The translations under genes and the position numbers were made by a program. DNA of 64,000 nt, taken from contig CBDDIZ010000037.1 in the NCBI GenBank assembly GCA_965229305.1, positions 186,001 to 250,000 of the forward strand, given 5' to 3'. Under the pieces are notes generated by a model that saw only the letters and a list, made by a program, of their open reading frames with translations, had not been told where the DNA came from and made no database searches. Positions 17,279 to 25,996 of the stretch are shown here, piece by piece. How positions within the stretch are numbered: position 1 is the first letter of the stretch; every line of letters begins with the position of its first letter. The stretch comes from JALHNI01 sp965229305. Its GTDB lineage: Bacteria > Acidobacteriota > Terriglobia > Bryobacterales > Bryobacteraceae.

Positions 17279-17530
17279 CGTGACCGGCGAATCGCCCATC
17301 GCCGCCAGCGGCGCCAAAGAATCGCCGCTAGTGCCCAGTGCCTCTCGGAAGTCCACGGACCTGGCGAGTGCCGTCGCGAAGAATAGAGCCATCAGACAGC
17401 GAGTGCCCTCACGCCGGCGATAGCACAGGGAAAGGGATCGATCACGGACTGCGACCAGTAAACGGCCTTCGTCACGCCTCGAAGTATACCGTCCGGCGTT
17501 TTCCGGTCCCCCCGCGTTAGCCTAAGAGCG

Positions 17531-18535
17531 ATGCCCTTTGCAGGAACTACGCTCGTCACCGGCGGCGCCGGCATGATCGGAAGCGCGATGGTTTGGGAAC
17601 TCAACCGGCTTGGCCACCGCCGCATTCTCATCGCTGACCGTCTCGACCATTCCGAAAAGTGGCGCAATCTCGTGCCGCTGCACTTCGCGGACTACCTCGA
17701 TGGCGATGACCTGCGCGCCGCCGTCCGTGAGCATTCGCCTAAGCTCGCCGACATCCGCACGATCTTCCACCTCGGAGCCTGCTCCGCCACCACCGAGAAA
17801 GATTCGGCCTTCCTCATGCGCAACAACTTTGAGTTCACCAAGGAACTCGCACTGTGGTCGCTGGAGCAGGGCGTTCGCTTCGTCTATGCTTCTTCCGCCG
17901 CCACCTACGGCGCGCGCGAAGATGACTTCCGCGAAGACCTTCCCCTTCACACCCTCCGGCCGCTCAACATGTACGGCTACTCGAAGCACCTCTTCGATCA
18001 GTACGCCGAACAAGCCGGTTTCTTACCGCAGATCGTTGGCCTCAAGTACTTCAACGTCTTCGGCCCGAACGAAGATCACAAGGGCGACATGCGAAGCGTC
18101 GTTCACAAAGCTTTCCATCAGATTCAATCCACCGGCAAGCTCGAGCTCTTTCAGAGCCACCGGCCGGACTTTGCCGACGGCTGCCAGCAGCGCGACTTCC
18201 TTTACGTTAAAGACGCCGTCGCCATGACCGTCCATCTCGCGCAGAACACCAGCGCCGGCGGCCTCTACAACCTTGGTTCCGGCCAAGCCCACACCTGGCT
18301 CGACTTGGCGCACGCCATCTTCGCCGCTCTGGACCGGGAGCCGAACATCGAGTTCATCCCGATGCCCGAGCTCCTGCGCGGCAAGTATCAGTACCGCACT
18401 TGCGCCACCATTAATCGCCTGCGCGACTCCGGCTATCAATCCGCCATCACGCCGCTCACCGATTCCGTCCGTGACTATGTCCGCCACTACCTCCTGCACG
18501 ATCGTCGGCTGGGTGATGAAAGCCTACCCGGCTAA
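17531..18535 (+). CDS. hldD: ADP-L-glycero-D-manno-heptose 6-epimerase
   Basis: HldD (RfaD/GmhD) converts ADP-D-glycero- to ADP-L-glycero-D-manno-heptose for the LPS inner core. The 334-residue chain has the NADP Rossmann motif VTGGAGMIGSAMV, the family signature FHLGACSATTEKD, catalytic SSAATYG and YGYSKHLFD, and KYFNVFGPNEDHKGDM. The preceding 252 nt (17279-17530) contain no gene I can support and no clear terminator. TAGCCT ends 7 nt before the ATG and there is no Shine-Dalgarno. The 3' end overlaps the convergent gene by 12 nt. Confidence 0.93.
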   Translation: MPFAGTTLVTGGAGMIGSAMVWELNRLGHRRILIADRLDHSEKWRNLVPLHFADYLDGDDLRAAVREHSPKLADIRTIFHLGACSATTEKDSAFLMRNNFEFTKELALWSLEQGVRFVYASSAATYGAREDDFREDLPLHTLRPLNMYGYSKHLFDQYAEQAGFLPQIVGLKYFNVFGPNEDHKGDMRSVVHKAFHQIQSTGKLELFQSHRPDFADGCQQRDFLYVKDAVAMTVHLAQNTSAGGLYNLGSGQAHTWLDLAHAIFAALDREPNIEFIPMPELLRGKYQYRTCATINRLRDSGYQSAITPLTDSVRDYVRHYLLHDRRLGDESLPG

Positions 18536-19615
18536 CGCTCGATAAAGGTTGTGCATGAACGCGAGGTTATCGGCCTGCACGTAATGCATCGCTCCTCCCA
18601 TGCGGGAAAAGCTCTTGCAGAAACGCAGGTAGTAGGCGGCGTTGGTCTTTGGTGGCTCGCCTTGCGTCCAGTCCCAGTTCCCGCCGTCCTGCAGATCCAC
18701 CACATAGATGCTCAGGTCGCGAATGATCTCGCCGCCGGCGCCCAGCCGCAGATTGTTCACGTTGCTTAAGCTCTTCTCAAACACCTGCGGCGCCATGATG
18801 GCCGAGCCCACCGAAAGCACCACGCCGCCTTCGAGCGTCGCCACGGAATCGCCGAATAGGCGGAAATCCAAGCCTGCGGCTCGTCCCACCACCGCGCCGT
18901 TGAAGATCGGATGATTCGCGATGATGTCGTAGCCCACGCCGGGATGCACCGTCAGCGGAACCCCACGCCGATATGCGCTCGCGAAGATCGAAGCCTCCTT
19001 CAGCGTGTGCTCCAGCGTCAACCGCCCCTCGGGCACAAAGCCCGCTTGCATCGCCGTCAGCAGATCCGCCCGCGCGGCCGTCAGCGGATGCCGCGGCTCG
19101 GCCGCGATCAAGTCTTCTAGCTCCCGCCGGGTCGGGAAGTCTGTGCCATCTTCGGCAATGAACCGTCCTACGGACACGCCATAGCCCTCGCCGCGCAGCG
19201 CGCCGGCCATCATTGCCAGATGCAGATACCGGCCGGTCTCATCCCAGGATCCGAACGTGCCCGTCGCCACATTCTCTTCCACGCTCTCGGTGGAGCGCCC
19301 CAACCAAGCGTATTCCCAATCGTGAATGCTGCCCGCGCCATTGGTGGCCAGATGCGTCAACCATCCTCGCTCCATCATGGCGTCCAGGATGCGCACCGCA
19401 CCATTGCGCAACAGATGAGCCCCGTACATCAGAATCACTCCGGCTCCGCGCTCCCGCGCTCGCCGCACCGCGTCCGCGCAGGCTTCAATCCCTGGCACGC
19501 AGGTCTTGGGTGACGATGCCGGATCCACCACGATCCCGGCCGCTGTTGTCAGACTCTTTCGTTGAGCCAAGGGAAACACACGTAGTTTTGACCAGTCTTG
19601 TCGAATAGCTTTCAT
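18524..19615 (-). CDS. Conserved protein, possibly deoxyhypusine synthase-like
   Basis: A 363-residue protein starting at ATG 19615. It contains GAGVILMYGAHLLRNGAV, THLATNGAGSIHDWEYAW, TFGSWDETGRY, TVHPGVGYDIIANHP and LSVGSAIMAPQVFEK. The G-A-H and NGAGSIHD blocks recall the NAD-binding fold of deoxyhypusine synthase-like proteins, but I cannot identify the catalytic lysine region of true DHS, so a different reaction is likely. The frame is open further upstream to 20470 but only as antisense of the tricorn gene. It stands alone on the minus strand and overlaps hldD by 12 nt. Confidence 0.5.
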   Translation of the reverse strand: MKAIRQDWSKLRVFPLAQRKSLTTAAGIVVDPASSPKTCVPGIEACADAVRRARERGAGVILMYGAHLLRNGAVRILDAMMERGWLTHLATNGAGSIHDWEYAWLGRSTESVEENVATGTFGSWDETGRYLHLAMMAGALRGEGYGVSVGRFIAEDGTDFPTRRELEDLIAAEPRHPLTAARADLLTAMQAGFVPEGRLTLEHTLKEASIFASAYRRGVPLTVHPGVGYDIIANHPIFNGAVVGRAAGLDFRLFGDSVATLEGGVVLSVGSAIMAPQVFEKSLSNVNNLRLGAGGEIIRDLSIYVVDLQDGGNWDWTQGEPPKTNAAYYLRFCKSFSRMGGAMHYVQADNLAFMHNLYRALAG

Positions 19616-19672
19616 GTTGAGGGGTGATCTTTGATCATACGAAAGCTCTGCGGCCGGTTGATAATAATCCCC

Positions 19673-22600
19673 ATGGTGCGCTTTTTGGTGATTTTGCTGC
19701 TGGCGGAGCTTTCTCTGCCCGCCGCCAACCTGCTTCTCACGCAGCCCTCCCTCTCGAAGACCCATCTCGTCTTTCAATACGCCGGCGACCTCTGGCTCGT
19801 CTCGCGCGATGGCGGCGAGGCTAGGCGTCTCACCAATGCCCCTGGCACCGAGAGCCAGCCTTTCTTCTCCCCCGATGGCCAGACGGTCCTCTTCACCGGC
19901 GAGTACGACGGCAACATCGACATCTTCACCATTCCCGTCACCGGCGGCGTCCCCACGCGCCTCACCTACCACCCGGACCCCGACCTCGCCCGTGGCTGGA
20001 CCAACGACGGCAAGCGCGTCCTGTTCGTCTCTCCACGCCAAACCCACACGCGCGTCCGTCAGCTTTATACACTTGCCCTGACGGGCGGCCTCCCGGAGAT
20101 GCTGCCGTTCCCCCAAGCCGCCGCCGGCGCCTTCTCGCCTGACGATCAGCGCCTCGCCTATACTCCCAACGAGCCGGCCTGGGCCAGTTGGAAGCGCTAT
20201 CGCGGCGGTCGCACGTCGCCCATCTGGATTGCCCAACTTTCCGATTCCTCCGTCCAGCCCATTCCTCGGGACAACTCCAATGACTGGAATCCCATGTGGG
20301 TAGGCGACAAGCTCTATTTCCTCTCGGACCGCGAAGGTACCTTCACACTTTATTCTTACGAGCCCAAAACCAACAAAGTCGTCCGCTCGCTGCCCAATCA
20401 GCCGCTCGACATCAAATGGGCCTCCGTCAACGGCCCCACCATCGCTTACGAGCTCTTCGGCAGTATCCACCTCTTTGATACCAAGACGGGCAAGTCGAAG
20501 CCGGTAACGATTAACATCAATGCGGATCTCCTTGAAGTGCGCCCTCGTCTCGAAAAGGTCGGCACGCGCATCTCGAGCATCGCGCTCTCTCCGTCTGGTG
20601 TCCGCGCGGTTATCGAAGCTCGCGGCGAGATCTTCACGATTCCTGCGGAAAAAGGTGATGTCCGTAACCTCACCCGCACCCCCGGTGCCGCCGAACGCGA
20701 TCCGTCCTGGTCGCCTGACGGCCGCTGGATCGCTTACTTCTCTGACGTGAACGGCGAGTATGAGCTACACCTGCGTGATCAGGCCGGCAAGGACGAACCC
20801 AAAGTCTTCACTCTTACCAAACCCCAGACCTTTTACTACGATCCGCGCTGGTCGCCGGACTCTAAGAAAATCGCCTTCCGCGACAAGACTCTCGGCATCT
20901 ACTACCTCGATGTGGACTCTGGTAAAGTCACCAAAGTCGACGCCGACCGCTACTCTGGCGGCAACCTTCCGAACGTCATGTGGTCCCCGGATTCTAAGTG
21001 GCTCACCTACACGAAGCAACTCCGTTCCCTCCTCCGTGCCGTCTATGTCTACTCGCTCGATACCGGCAAAGTGGACCAGATCACCGACGGCATGAGCGAA
21101 ACGTCATCGCCCGTCTTCGACGCGGAAGGTAAGTATCTTTATTTTCTCGCCTCCACAGACGCCGCCTTAAACCTCGGCTTCCGCGACATGTCCGCTTACT
21201 TCCGTCCCATCACTTACTCGGCCTATGCCGTCGTCCTCCGTAAAGATCTCCCCTCGCCCATCGCGCCAGAAAGCGACGACGAGAAGATTGCCGACGAAGC
21301 ACCCAAGAGCGAACCAGCGAAGCCCGCACCCAAAGCCGCTAAGGTCGAGGTCAAGATCGATCTCACCAACATCGAGCAGCGCATCATTGCCTTGCCGATC
21401 CCTGCCCGCAACTATCGCCAGCTGTATCCCGGAAAAACGGGCATCGTATATCTCACCGAAGCACCCGCCAGCGGCTTTGGACCCTCCACCTTACATAAGT
21501 TCGACCTCAAGACGCGCAAGACGGACAAGGTGCTTGACGGCGTGAGCTACTTCGAAGTTTCGACCAACCGCGAGAAGATGCTGCTCGGTCAGCCCGGCAA
21601 TCGGTGGACCATCGCCTCCACGGCCGCCCCGATCAAGCCTGGCGAAGGCTTGCTCAAGCTCGATGGCGTTGAAACCTGGGTCGACCCGCGGCTGGAATGG
21701 CGTCAGATGTTCAATGAAGCTTGGCGCATTCAACGTGACTTCTTCTACGATCCCAAGCTTCACGGCGTCGACATCGCCGCCATGAAGGCCCGCTACGCTC
21801 CTTACCTCGAGTCCATCGCCACCCGGTCCGAGCTCAACTACCTCTTCTCGGATATGATGGGCGAGTTCACGGCCAGCCACCTCTACATCCAAGGCGGGCA
21901 GTTGCCCGAAGTGAAGCGCGTCCGCGGCGGCCTCCTTGGCTGCGATTATGCATTGGAGAACGGCCGCTATCGCTTCAAACGCGTCTTCACTGGCGAGAGT
22001 TGGAATCCGCAACTGCGCGCGCCGCTCACTCAACCCGGCGTCAATGTCGTCGCCGGCGAGTATTTACTCGCGGTGAATGGGCGCAACCTCACGGACCGCG
22101 ACAACGTGGACCAGGTCTTTGAGGCCACCGCCGGCAAGCAGGTCGTGTTGAAGGTCGGCCCGAACGCAGATGGTTCCGGCTCCCGTGAAGTGACCGTCGT
22201 CCCCATCGATAGCGAAGCCGCTCTGCGGAATCTGGCTTGGATCGAAAGCAACCGCCGGAGAGTCGATCAACTCTCTGGCGGTCGTCTGGCCTACGTCTAT
22301 CTTCCGGACACTGCGCTCGGTGGCTACACCAGCTTCAACCGTTACTACTTCGCCCAGACCGGTAAGGAAGGAGTCGTCGTGGACGAGCGCTTCAATGGCG
22401 GCGGCGCCCAGCCTGACTATATCCTCGACTTACTCCGCCGTCCCCTCCTTCACTACCGCAATACCCGCGAGGGTGAAGAATTCACCGGCCCCATGACGGG
22501 CATCTTCGGACCCAAGGCGATGCTGATCAACGAGTACGCCGGTTCCGGTGGCGACACGATGCCCTGGTACTTCCGCAAGGCTAAGGTCGGCCCGCTTGTC

Positions 22601-22900
22601 GGTAAACGCACCTGGGGCGGCTTAGTCGGCGGTCTCGGCGGTTACCCGCTCTTGATGGACGGCGGCGCTGTCACCGTTCCCTCGGTCGGCTTCTGGGATC
22701 CCGATACTGGCGAATGGGTTGCGGAGAACGTCGGCATCTCTCCCGATGTCGACGTCGAAATGGATCCCAAGGCCGTCCGTCAGGGGCGCGATCCGCAACT
22801 CGAGAAGGCAGTCGAGCTGATCCTGGCTGACTTACAGAAGAATCCGCGCAAGGCCAAGCCCCGTCCGGCCTTTCCGAACTATCAACGGCCTGCCCGCTAA
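19673..22900 (+). CDS. Tricorn-like S41 protease
   Basis: About 1075 residues. After a signal peptide (MVRFLVILLLAELSLPAA) come TolB/WD-like propeller repeats (LVSRDGGEARRLTN, QPFFSPDGQTVLFTGEYDG, PSWSPDGRWIAYFSD, PRWSPDSKKIAFRD). A Lys/Ala/Pro-rich linker (about residues 535-555) precedes a PDZ-like and S41 catalytic region with the nucleophile block NEYAGSGGDTMPWYF and the end GISPDVDVEMDP. It should process peptides in the periplasm. ATG 19673 is chosen for the signal peptide over TTG 19631; GATAAT ends 7 nt before it. The last 4 nt overlap the convergent HAD gene. Confidence 0.88.
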   Translation: MVRFLVILLLAELSLPAANLLLTQPSLSKTHLVFQYAGDLWLVSRDGGEARRLTNAPGTESQPFFSPDGQTVLFTGEYDGNIDIFTIPVTGGVPTRLTYHPDPDLARGWTNDGKRVLFVSPRQTHTRVRQLYTLALTGGLPEMLPFPQAAAGAFSPDDQRLAYTPNEPAWASWKRYRGGRTSPIWIAQLSDSSVQPIPRDNSNDWNPMWVGDKLYFLSDREGTFTLYSYEPKTNKVVRSLPNQPLDIKWASVNGPTIAYELFGSIHLFDTKTGKSKPVTININADLLEVRPRLEKVGTRISSIALSPSGVRAVIEARGEIFTIPAEKGDVRNLTRTPGAAERDPSWSPDGRWIAYFSDVNGEYELHLRDQAGKDEPKVFTLTKPQTFYYDPRWSPDSKKIAFRDKTLGIYYLDVDSGKVTKVDADRYSGGNLPNVMWSPDSKWLTYTKQLRSLLRAVYVYSLDTGKVDQITDGMSETSSPVFDAEGKYLYFLASTDAALNLGFRDMSAYFRPITYSAYAVVLRKDLPSPIAPESDDEKIADEAPKSEPAKPAPKAAKVEVKIDLTNIEQRIIALPIPARNYRQLYPGKTGIVYLTEAPASGFGPSTLHKFDLKTRKTDKVLDGVSYFEVSTNREKMLLGQPGNRWTIASTAAPIKPGEGLLKLDGVETWVDPRLEWRQMFNEAWRIQRDFFYDPKLHGVDIAAMKARYAPYLESIATRSELNYLFSDMMGEFTASHLYIQGGQLPEVKRVRGGLLGCDYALENGRYRFKRVFTGESWNPQLRAPLTQPGVNVVAGEYLLAVNGRNLTDRDNVDQVFEATAGKQVVLKVGPNADGSGSREVTVVPIDSEAALRNLAWIESNRRRVDQLSGGRLAYVYLPDTALGGYTSFNRYYFAQTGKEGVVVDERFNGGGAQPDYILDLLRRPLLHYRNTREGEEFTGPMTGIFGPKAMLINEYAGSGGDTMPWYFRKAKVGPLVGKRTWGGLVGGLGGYPLLMDGGAVTVPSVGFWDPDTGEWVAENVGISPDVDVEMDPKAVRQGRDPQLEKAVELILADLQKNPRKAKPRPAFPNYQRPAR

Positions 22901-23607
22901 AACAGCCGTCGTAAGTCGGCGAACTTTTCCAGCACCACCAGCCGCGGAGCATCCTGACGCAGTTCTTGATGCTCCAGGCTCCAGGTGCGTTCATGCGGAA
23001 TAAACACTGCGCCCAATCCCGCCTCCAGCGCTGGATTGATGTCGCTCTTCGGCGAATTGCCGATCATCCACGCGACGTCGCGATTCATCCCGCGCTCACT
23101 TACCAGGCTGTGATACGCCGGTGCATGCTTCTCCCGCACGATCGCCGTATGCGCGAAGAAGTGGCCAATGCCGGACCGTTCCACCTTGAGTCGCTGCTCC
23201 TCCAGATCGCCCTTCGTGAACAACGTCAGCTCATGCCGCTCCGCCAACTCCGCCAGCGTCTCGCCGACCCCCGGCAATAGCTCAATCGGTGCATTAAGAA
23301 TATGCTGACCCAGTGAGAGCACATGCTCGATGTCGTTCTCCTCAACGTTGCGCTCCACTAAGTGCCGGTAACATTGCGTCAGGTTCCGCGCGAAGTTCGC
23401 CGCTCCGTACCCATTCACCCGAATGTTGGCGATCTCCATCTCGTCGAAGATCGCGCGAATCTGCGACGGCTCTAAGTGCGAGTGATCTAGAAAATCCAGA
23501 AATCGCTCGAACGCCTGCTCGAAGTAGATATTATTCTCCCAGAGCGTGTCATCGGCATCGATGATCAGATGGGAACGGTCAGTGACCCGTCGGATAATGC
23601 CGTCCAT
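22897..23607 (-). CDS. HAD-family hydrolase (YjjG/phosphatase-like)
   Basis: A 236-residue cytoplasmic HAD hydrolase. Motif I is LIIDADDTLWENN, with both nucleophile and acid Asp; motif II is LFTKGD; the motif III lysine lies in VREKHAP; motif IV is MIGNSPKSDINPALEAG. A helical cap occupies about residues 30-100. The frame extends to 23682, but ATG 23607 gives a normal N-terminus. It overlaps the 3' end of the LON-domain gene by 29 nt on the same strand, so the two are probably co-transcribed. The physiological substrate is unknown. Confidence 0.82.
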   Translation of the reverse strand: MDGIIRRVTDRSHLIIDADDTLWENNIYFEQAFERFLDFLDHSHLEPSQIRAIFDEMEIANIRVNGYGAANFARNLTQCYRHLVERNVEENDIEHVLSLGQHILNAPIELLPGVGETLAELAERHELTLFTKGDLEEQRLKVERSGIGHFFAHTAIVREKHAPAYHSLVSERGMNRDVAWMIGNSPKSDINPALEAGLGAVFIPHERTWSLEHQELRQDAPRLVVLEKFADLRRLF

Positions 23608-24232
23608 GTCCGTTCGTACTTGCCACACGCTTGACCTGCTCAGTCGCCTCGCGGCGGCGGGCATGCCCCGGCAGATAGTCAATTAGTTTCCGCAGTCGCA
23701 CCGGCTCCGATCGCGTTGCCAGTAACTGCTGCTTGAATTCCAACTCCGGCAAGTTCTGAGCCAGCTGAAAACTCAATTGCGGATGCTCAAAGTCCACCGG
23801 GAACGGCGACTCTTCGCCGTCCGCCGGAAATGTCTCCCGAAACACCACGATTGCCCGCCCCCGCAACTCACTCGTCGCCTCCGGCTCGGTATCGCTAATG
23901 AAGTCTATCTCCGCCTGCAGAAAGCTGCGCTCCTGATTCAACGAAAGCACTTCGAACCGGCTTTCGCCCAAGGTCAGAATGTTCATCCGCCCGTCGGTCG
24001 TTTTCTCCAGCACCTGCTCCACCCGTGCCGTGCATCCCAAGTTCACCACGCCGCGCTCCATCGCGAGCACGACGCCAAAAGCCGAACCATCTCGAATCGC
24101 CTCGCCGATCATTTCCTTGTAGCGCTCCTCAAAAATGTGCAGCGGCAACTGCGTGCCCGGCAGCAGCACCACGTTCAGCGGAAACAGGGGGATCAGCACT
24201 CCTGCGATCGTAACATGCCATGTTACTCTCAA
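23579..24232 (-). CDS. LON substrate-binding domain protein
   Basis: A stand-alone LON N-terminal domain of 217 residues: IPLFPLNVVLLPGTQLPLHIFEERYKEM at the start, followed by FGVVL, GCTARVEQV, GRMNILTLGESRFEV and a helical C-terminal part. It has no AAA or protease domain. Such proteins are widespread and probably bind peptides or act as adaptors; the function is unproven. The start is uncertain: TTG 24232 or GTG 24199. The second would leave the 17-bp palindrome 24210-24226 wholly upstream of the gene. Confidence 0.78.
   Translation of the reverse strand: MRVTWHVTIAGVLIPLFPLNVVLLPGTQLPLHIFEERYKEMIGEAIRDGSAFGVVLAMERGVVNLGCTARVEQVLEKTTDGRMNILTLGESRFEVLSLNQERSFLQAEIDFISDTEPEATSELRGRAIVVFRETFPADGEESPFPVDFEHPQLSFQLAQNLPELEFKQQLLATRSEPVRLRKLIDYLPGHARRREATEQVKRVASTNGHGRHYPTGH
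24210..24226. promoter_or_regulatory. 17-bp palindrome between divergent LON and SDR genes
   Basis: GTAACATG-C-CATGTTAC is a perfect 8-bp dyad around a single central base. It lies between or within the start regions of the LON-domain gene (-) and the SDR gene (+), where a dimeric repressor could control both directions. The palindrome contains an ATG on each strand, so it may affect start choice as well as transcription. Confidence 0.5.
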
Positions 24233-24235
24233 CCT

Positions 24236-25009
24236 GTGAATTGCCAGGGCAAAGTCGTGCTGGTCACCGGTGCGAGCGAGGGCATCGGATTAGCCTGCGT
24301 CCGCCTCCTTCAGGCGAGGGGTGCGCAGGTGGCTGGCGTGGCCCGTCAGGCCGCCAAACTCGCCGCCGTCGAAGGACTGTACCCTGTTCCCGGTGACGTC
24401 ACCGCACCCGGCTTCGCTGCCTCCGCCGTCTCGCAGACTGTCGAGCGCTTTGGCCGTCTCGACATTCTCATCAACAACGCCGGCCAAGGTCTCTACGCCC
24501 CCAGTTGGCAAGCCTCGCTCGAAGAAACGCGCCGCATGTTTGAGCTAAACCTTCTCGCGCCGCTGGCGATGGTCCAAGCGGCCGTTCCCGTCATGCGCCA
24601 ACAGCGCTCCGGTCTCATCGTGAACGTCAGTTCCATCGCCGGCAAAATGACCCTGCCTTGGCTCACGCTGTATTCGGCCTCCAAGTACGCACTCGGCTCC
24701 TTCACGGATGGCCTCCGCATCGAACTCGCCGGCAGCGGCATTCGCACCATGACCGTCTGCCCCAGTTACGTCAACACCGACTTTCAGCGTCACGTGCTCG
24801 GTGGTCGGCCCCCGGAGCGGATCTTCCGCGCGCGCGGCATGGCGATCTCGCCCGAACAGTGCGCCGCCGCCCTCGTTTCCGGCATCGAAAAAGGGAAACG
24901 GACCGTCGTTACGCCCCGTTTCGGCTGGGCCATGATCGCCGCCGCCCGCCTGTTCCCGCGCTTGGTGGACGAACAACTGCGCCGCTTTAACGAAAGTCAT
25001 TCCGCATGA
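24236..25009 (+). CDS. Short-chain dehydrogenase/reductase
   Basis: About 257 residues. The NAD(P)-binding motif is VLVTGASEGIGLA, followed by ILINNAG, and the catalytic Ser-Tyr-Lys set is IVNVSSIAG...LYSASKYAL. The C-terminal part is typical of classical SDRs. Substrate is unknown. The start is taken as GTG 24236; ATG 24215 is in frame but falls inside the palindrome. The stop overlaps the aroK start (ATGA at 25006-25009), so the two genes are coupled, although this says little about substrate. Confidence 0.85.
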   Translation: MNCQGKVVLVTGASEGIGLACVRLLQARGAQVAGVARQAAKLAAVEGLYPVPGDVTAPGFAASAVSQTVERFGRLDILINNAGQGLYAPSWQASLEETRRMFELNLLAPLAMVQAAVPVMRQQRSGLIVNVSSIAGKMTLPWLTLYSASKYALGSFTDGLRIELAGSGIRTMTVCPSYVNTDFQRHVLGGRPPERIFRARGMAISPEQCAAALVSGIEKGKRTVVTPRFGWAMIAAARLFPRLVDEQLRRFNESHSA

Positions 25010-25536
25010 ACCTCACGCTTAAACAAACGCCCGGCCTTTATCTGGTGGGCTTCATGGGCAGCGGTAAATCCACGGTGGGCCGCCGCTTGGCCGCTGAACT
25101 CGGTTGGCCCTTCGCCGACCTCGACGCCATCATCGAAGCCCGCGAAGGCACCACCATCACCCAGCTTTTTGCCGACCATGGCGAACCGGAGTTTCGCCGT
25201 CGTGAATCCGCCGCGCTCCACGAAGCCACCGCCCGCGTCCCTCGCGGACAGCCGCTCGTTCTGTCTCTCGGCGGCGGCGCTTTCGGCGTCGAGGCGAACC
25301 GAGAGTACCTGCAGCGGCACGGCGTCACGCTCTGGCTCGATTGCCCGCTTGAGCGCTGCCGCCAGCGGGTCGCGCAGGAACAGCACCGTCCTCTCGCCCG
25401 CGACCCTCAAGCTTTCGCCGCCCTCTTCGAGGCACGCCGCCCGATCTACGCCCAGGCCCACTACCGCGTCGATGCCGACACCGACGACGACCGCGAGACC
25501 GTCGCGCGCATTCTGGCCCTTGGGTTAATTTCGTAG
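25006..25536 (+). CDS. aroK: Shikimate kinase
   Basis: This 176-residue enzyme phosphorylates shikimate with ATP in aromatic amino acid synthesis. Seen are the P-loop LVGFMGSGKSTVGRRLA, the shikimate-binding DLD (FADLDAIIE), FRRRES, the Walker B-like LSLGGGAF, and the lid region RPLARDP. Length is normal for AroK. It overlaps the SDR stop by 4 nt and is followed 22 nt later by fabZ. Confidence 0.92.
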   Translation: MNLTLKQTPGLYLVGFMGSGKSTVGRRLAAELGWPFADLDAIIEAREGTTITQLFADHGEPEFRRRESAALHEATARVPRGQPLVLSLGGGAFGVEANREYLQRHGVTLWLDCPLERCRQRVAQEQHRPLARDPQAFAALFEARRPIYAQAHYRVDADTDDDRETVARILALGLIS

Positions 25537-25558
25537 CGATTGCTATCATGAAGGCTTC

Positions 25559-25996
25559 ATGCCCGTACTGGATATTGACGCCATCAAAGAGATCTTGCCC
25601 CATCGCTATCCATTCCTCTTGGTGGATCGCATTGTAGAGATGGAGGAGGACCGCATCGTCGGCCTCAAGAATGTCAGCATCAACGAACCCTTCTTCATCG
25701 GCCACTACCCCAACTATCCGGTGATGCCCGGCGTCCTGATCGTCGAAGCCATGGCGCAGACTGCCGGTGTGCTCGTCCTGAGTCAGGTGCCCGACCGTCA
25801 CTCCAAAGTCGTCCTTATGGCCTCCATTGAAGAGGCGAAGTTCCGTCGCCCGGTCCGCCCCGGCGATGCCTTGCGGATGGAACTCACGTACATCAAGAAG
25901 AAGTCCACCATCGCCAAAATGAAGGGCGTCGCCACCGTGGATGGCGTCCCCGTCGCTGAAGCGATCGTCATGTGCACCATTGCCGAGCGAGGATAG
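25559..25996 (+). CDS. fabZ: (3R)-hydroxyacyl-ACP dehydratase
   Basis: FabZ dehydrates 3-hydroxyacyl-ACP in fatty acid elongation. The 145-residue hot-dog protein shows EILPHRYPFLLVDRI, the catalytic His region GHYPNYPVMPGV and the catalytic Glu region LIVEAMAQTAGVL, then KFRRPVRPGD. It is directly coupled to lpxA, which uses the same 3-hydroxyacyl-ACP pool, the classic fabZ-lpxA arrangement. TATCAT (25544-25549) ends 9 nt before the ATG and no Shine-Dalgarno is present, so a promoter may start at this gene. Confidence 0.95.
   Translation: MPVLDIDAIKEILPHRYPFLLVDRIVEMEEDRIVGLKNVSINEPFFIGHYPNYPVMPGVLIVEAMAQTAGVLVLSQVPDRHSKVVLMASIEEAKFRRPVRPGDALRMELTYIKKKSTIAKMKGVATVDGVPVAEAIVMCTIAERG

Noticed and set aside
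17279..17530. 252-nt gap before hldD
   Set aside because: Short frames exist on both strands, but none has hydrophobic, Cys or family motifs and no terminator is evident. I report nothing there.
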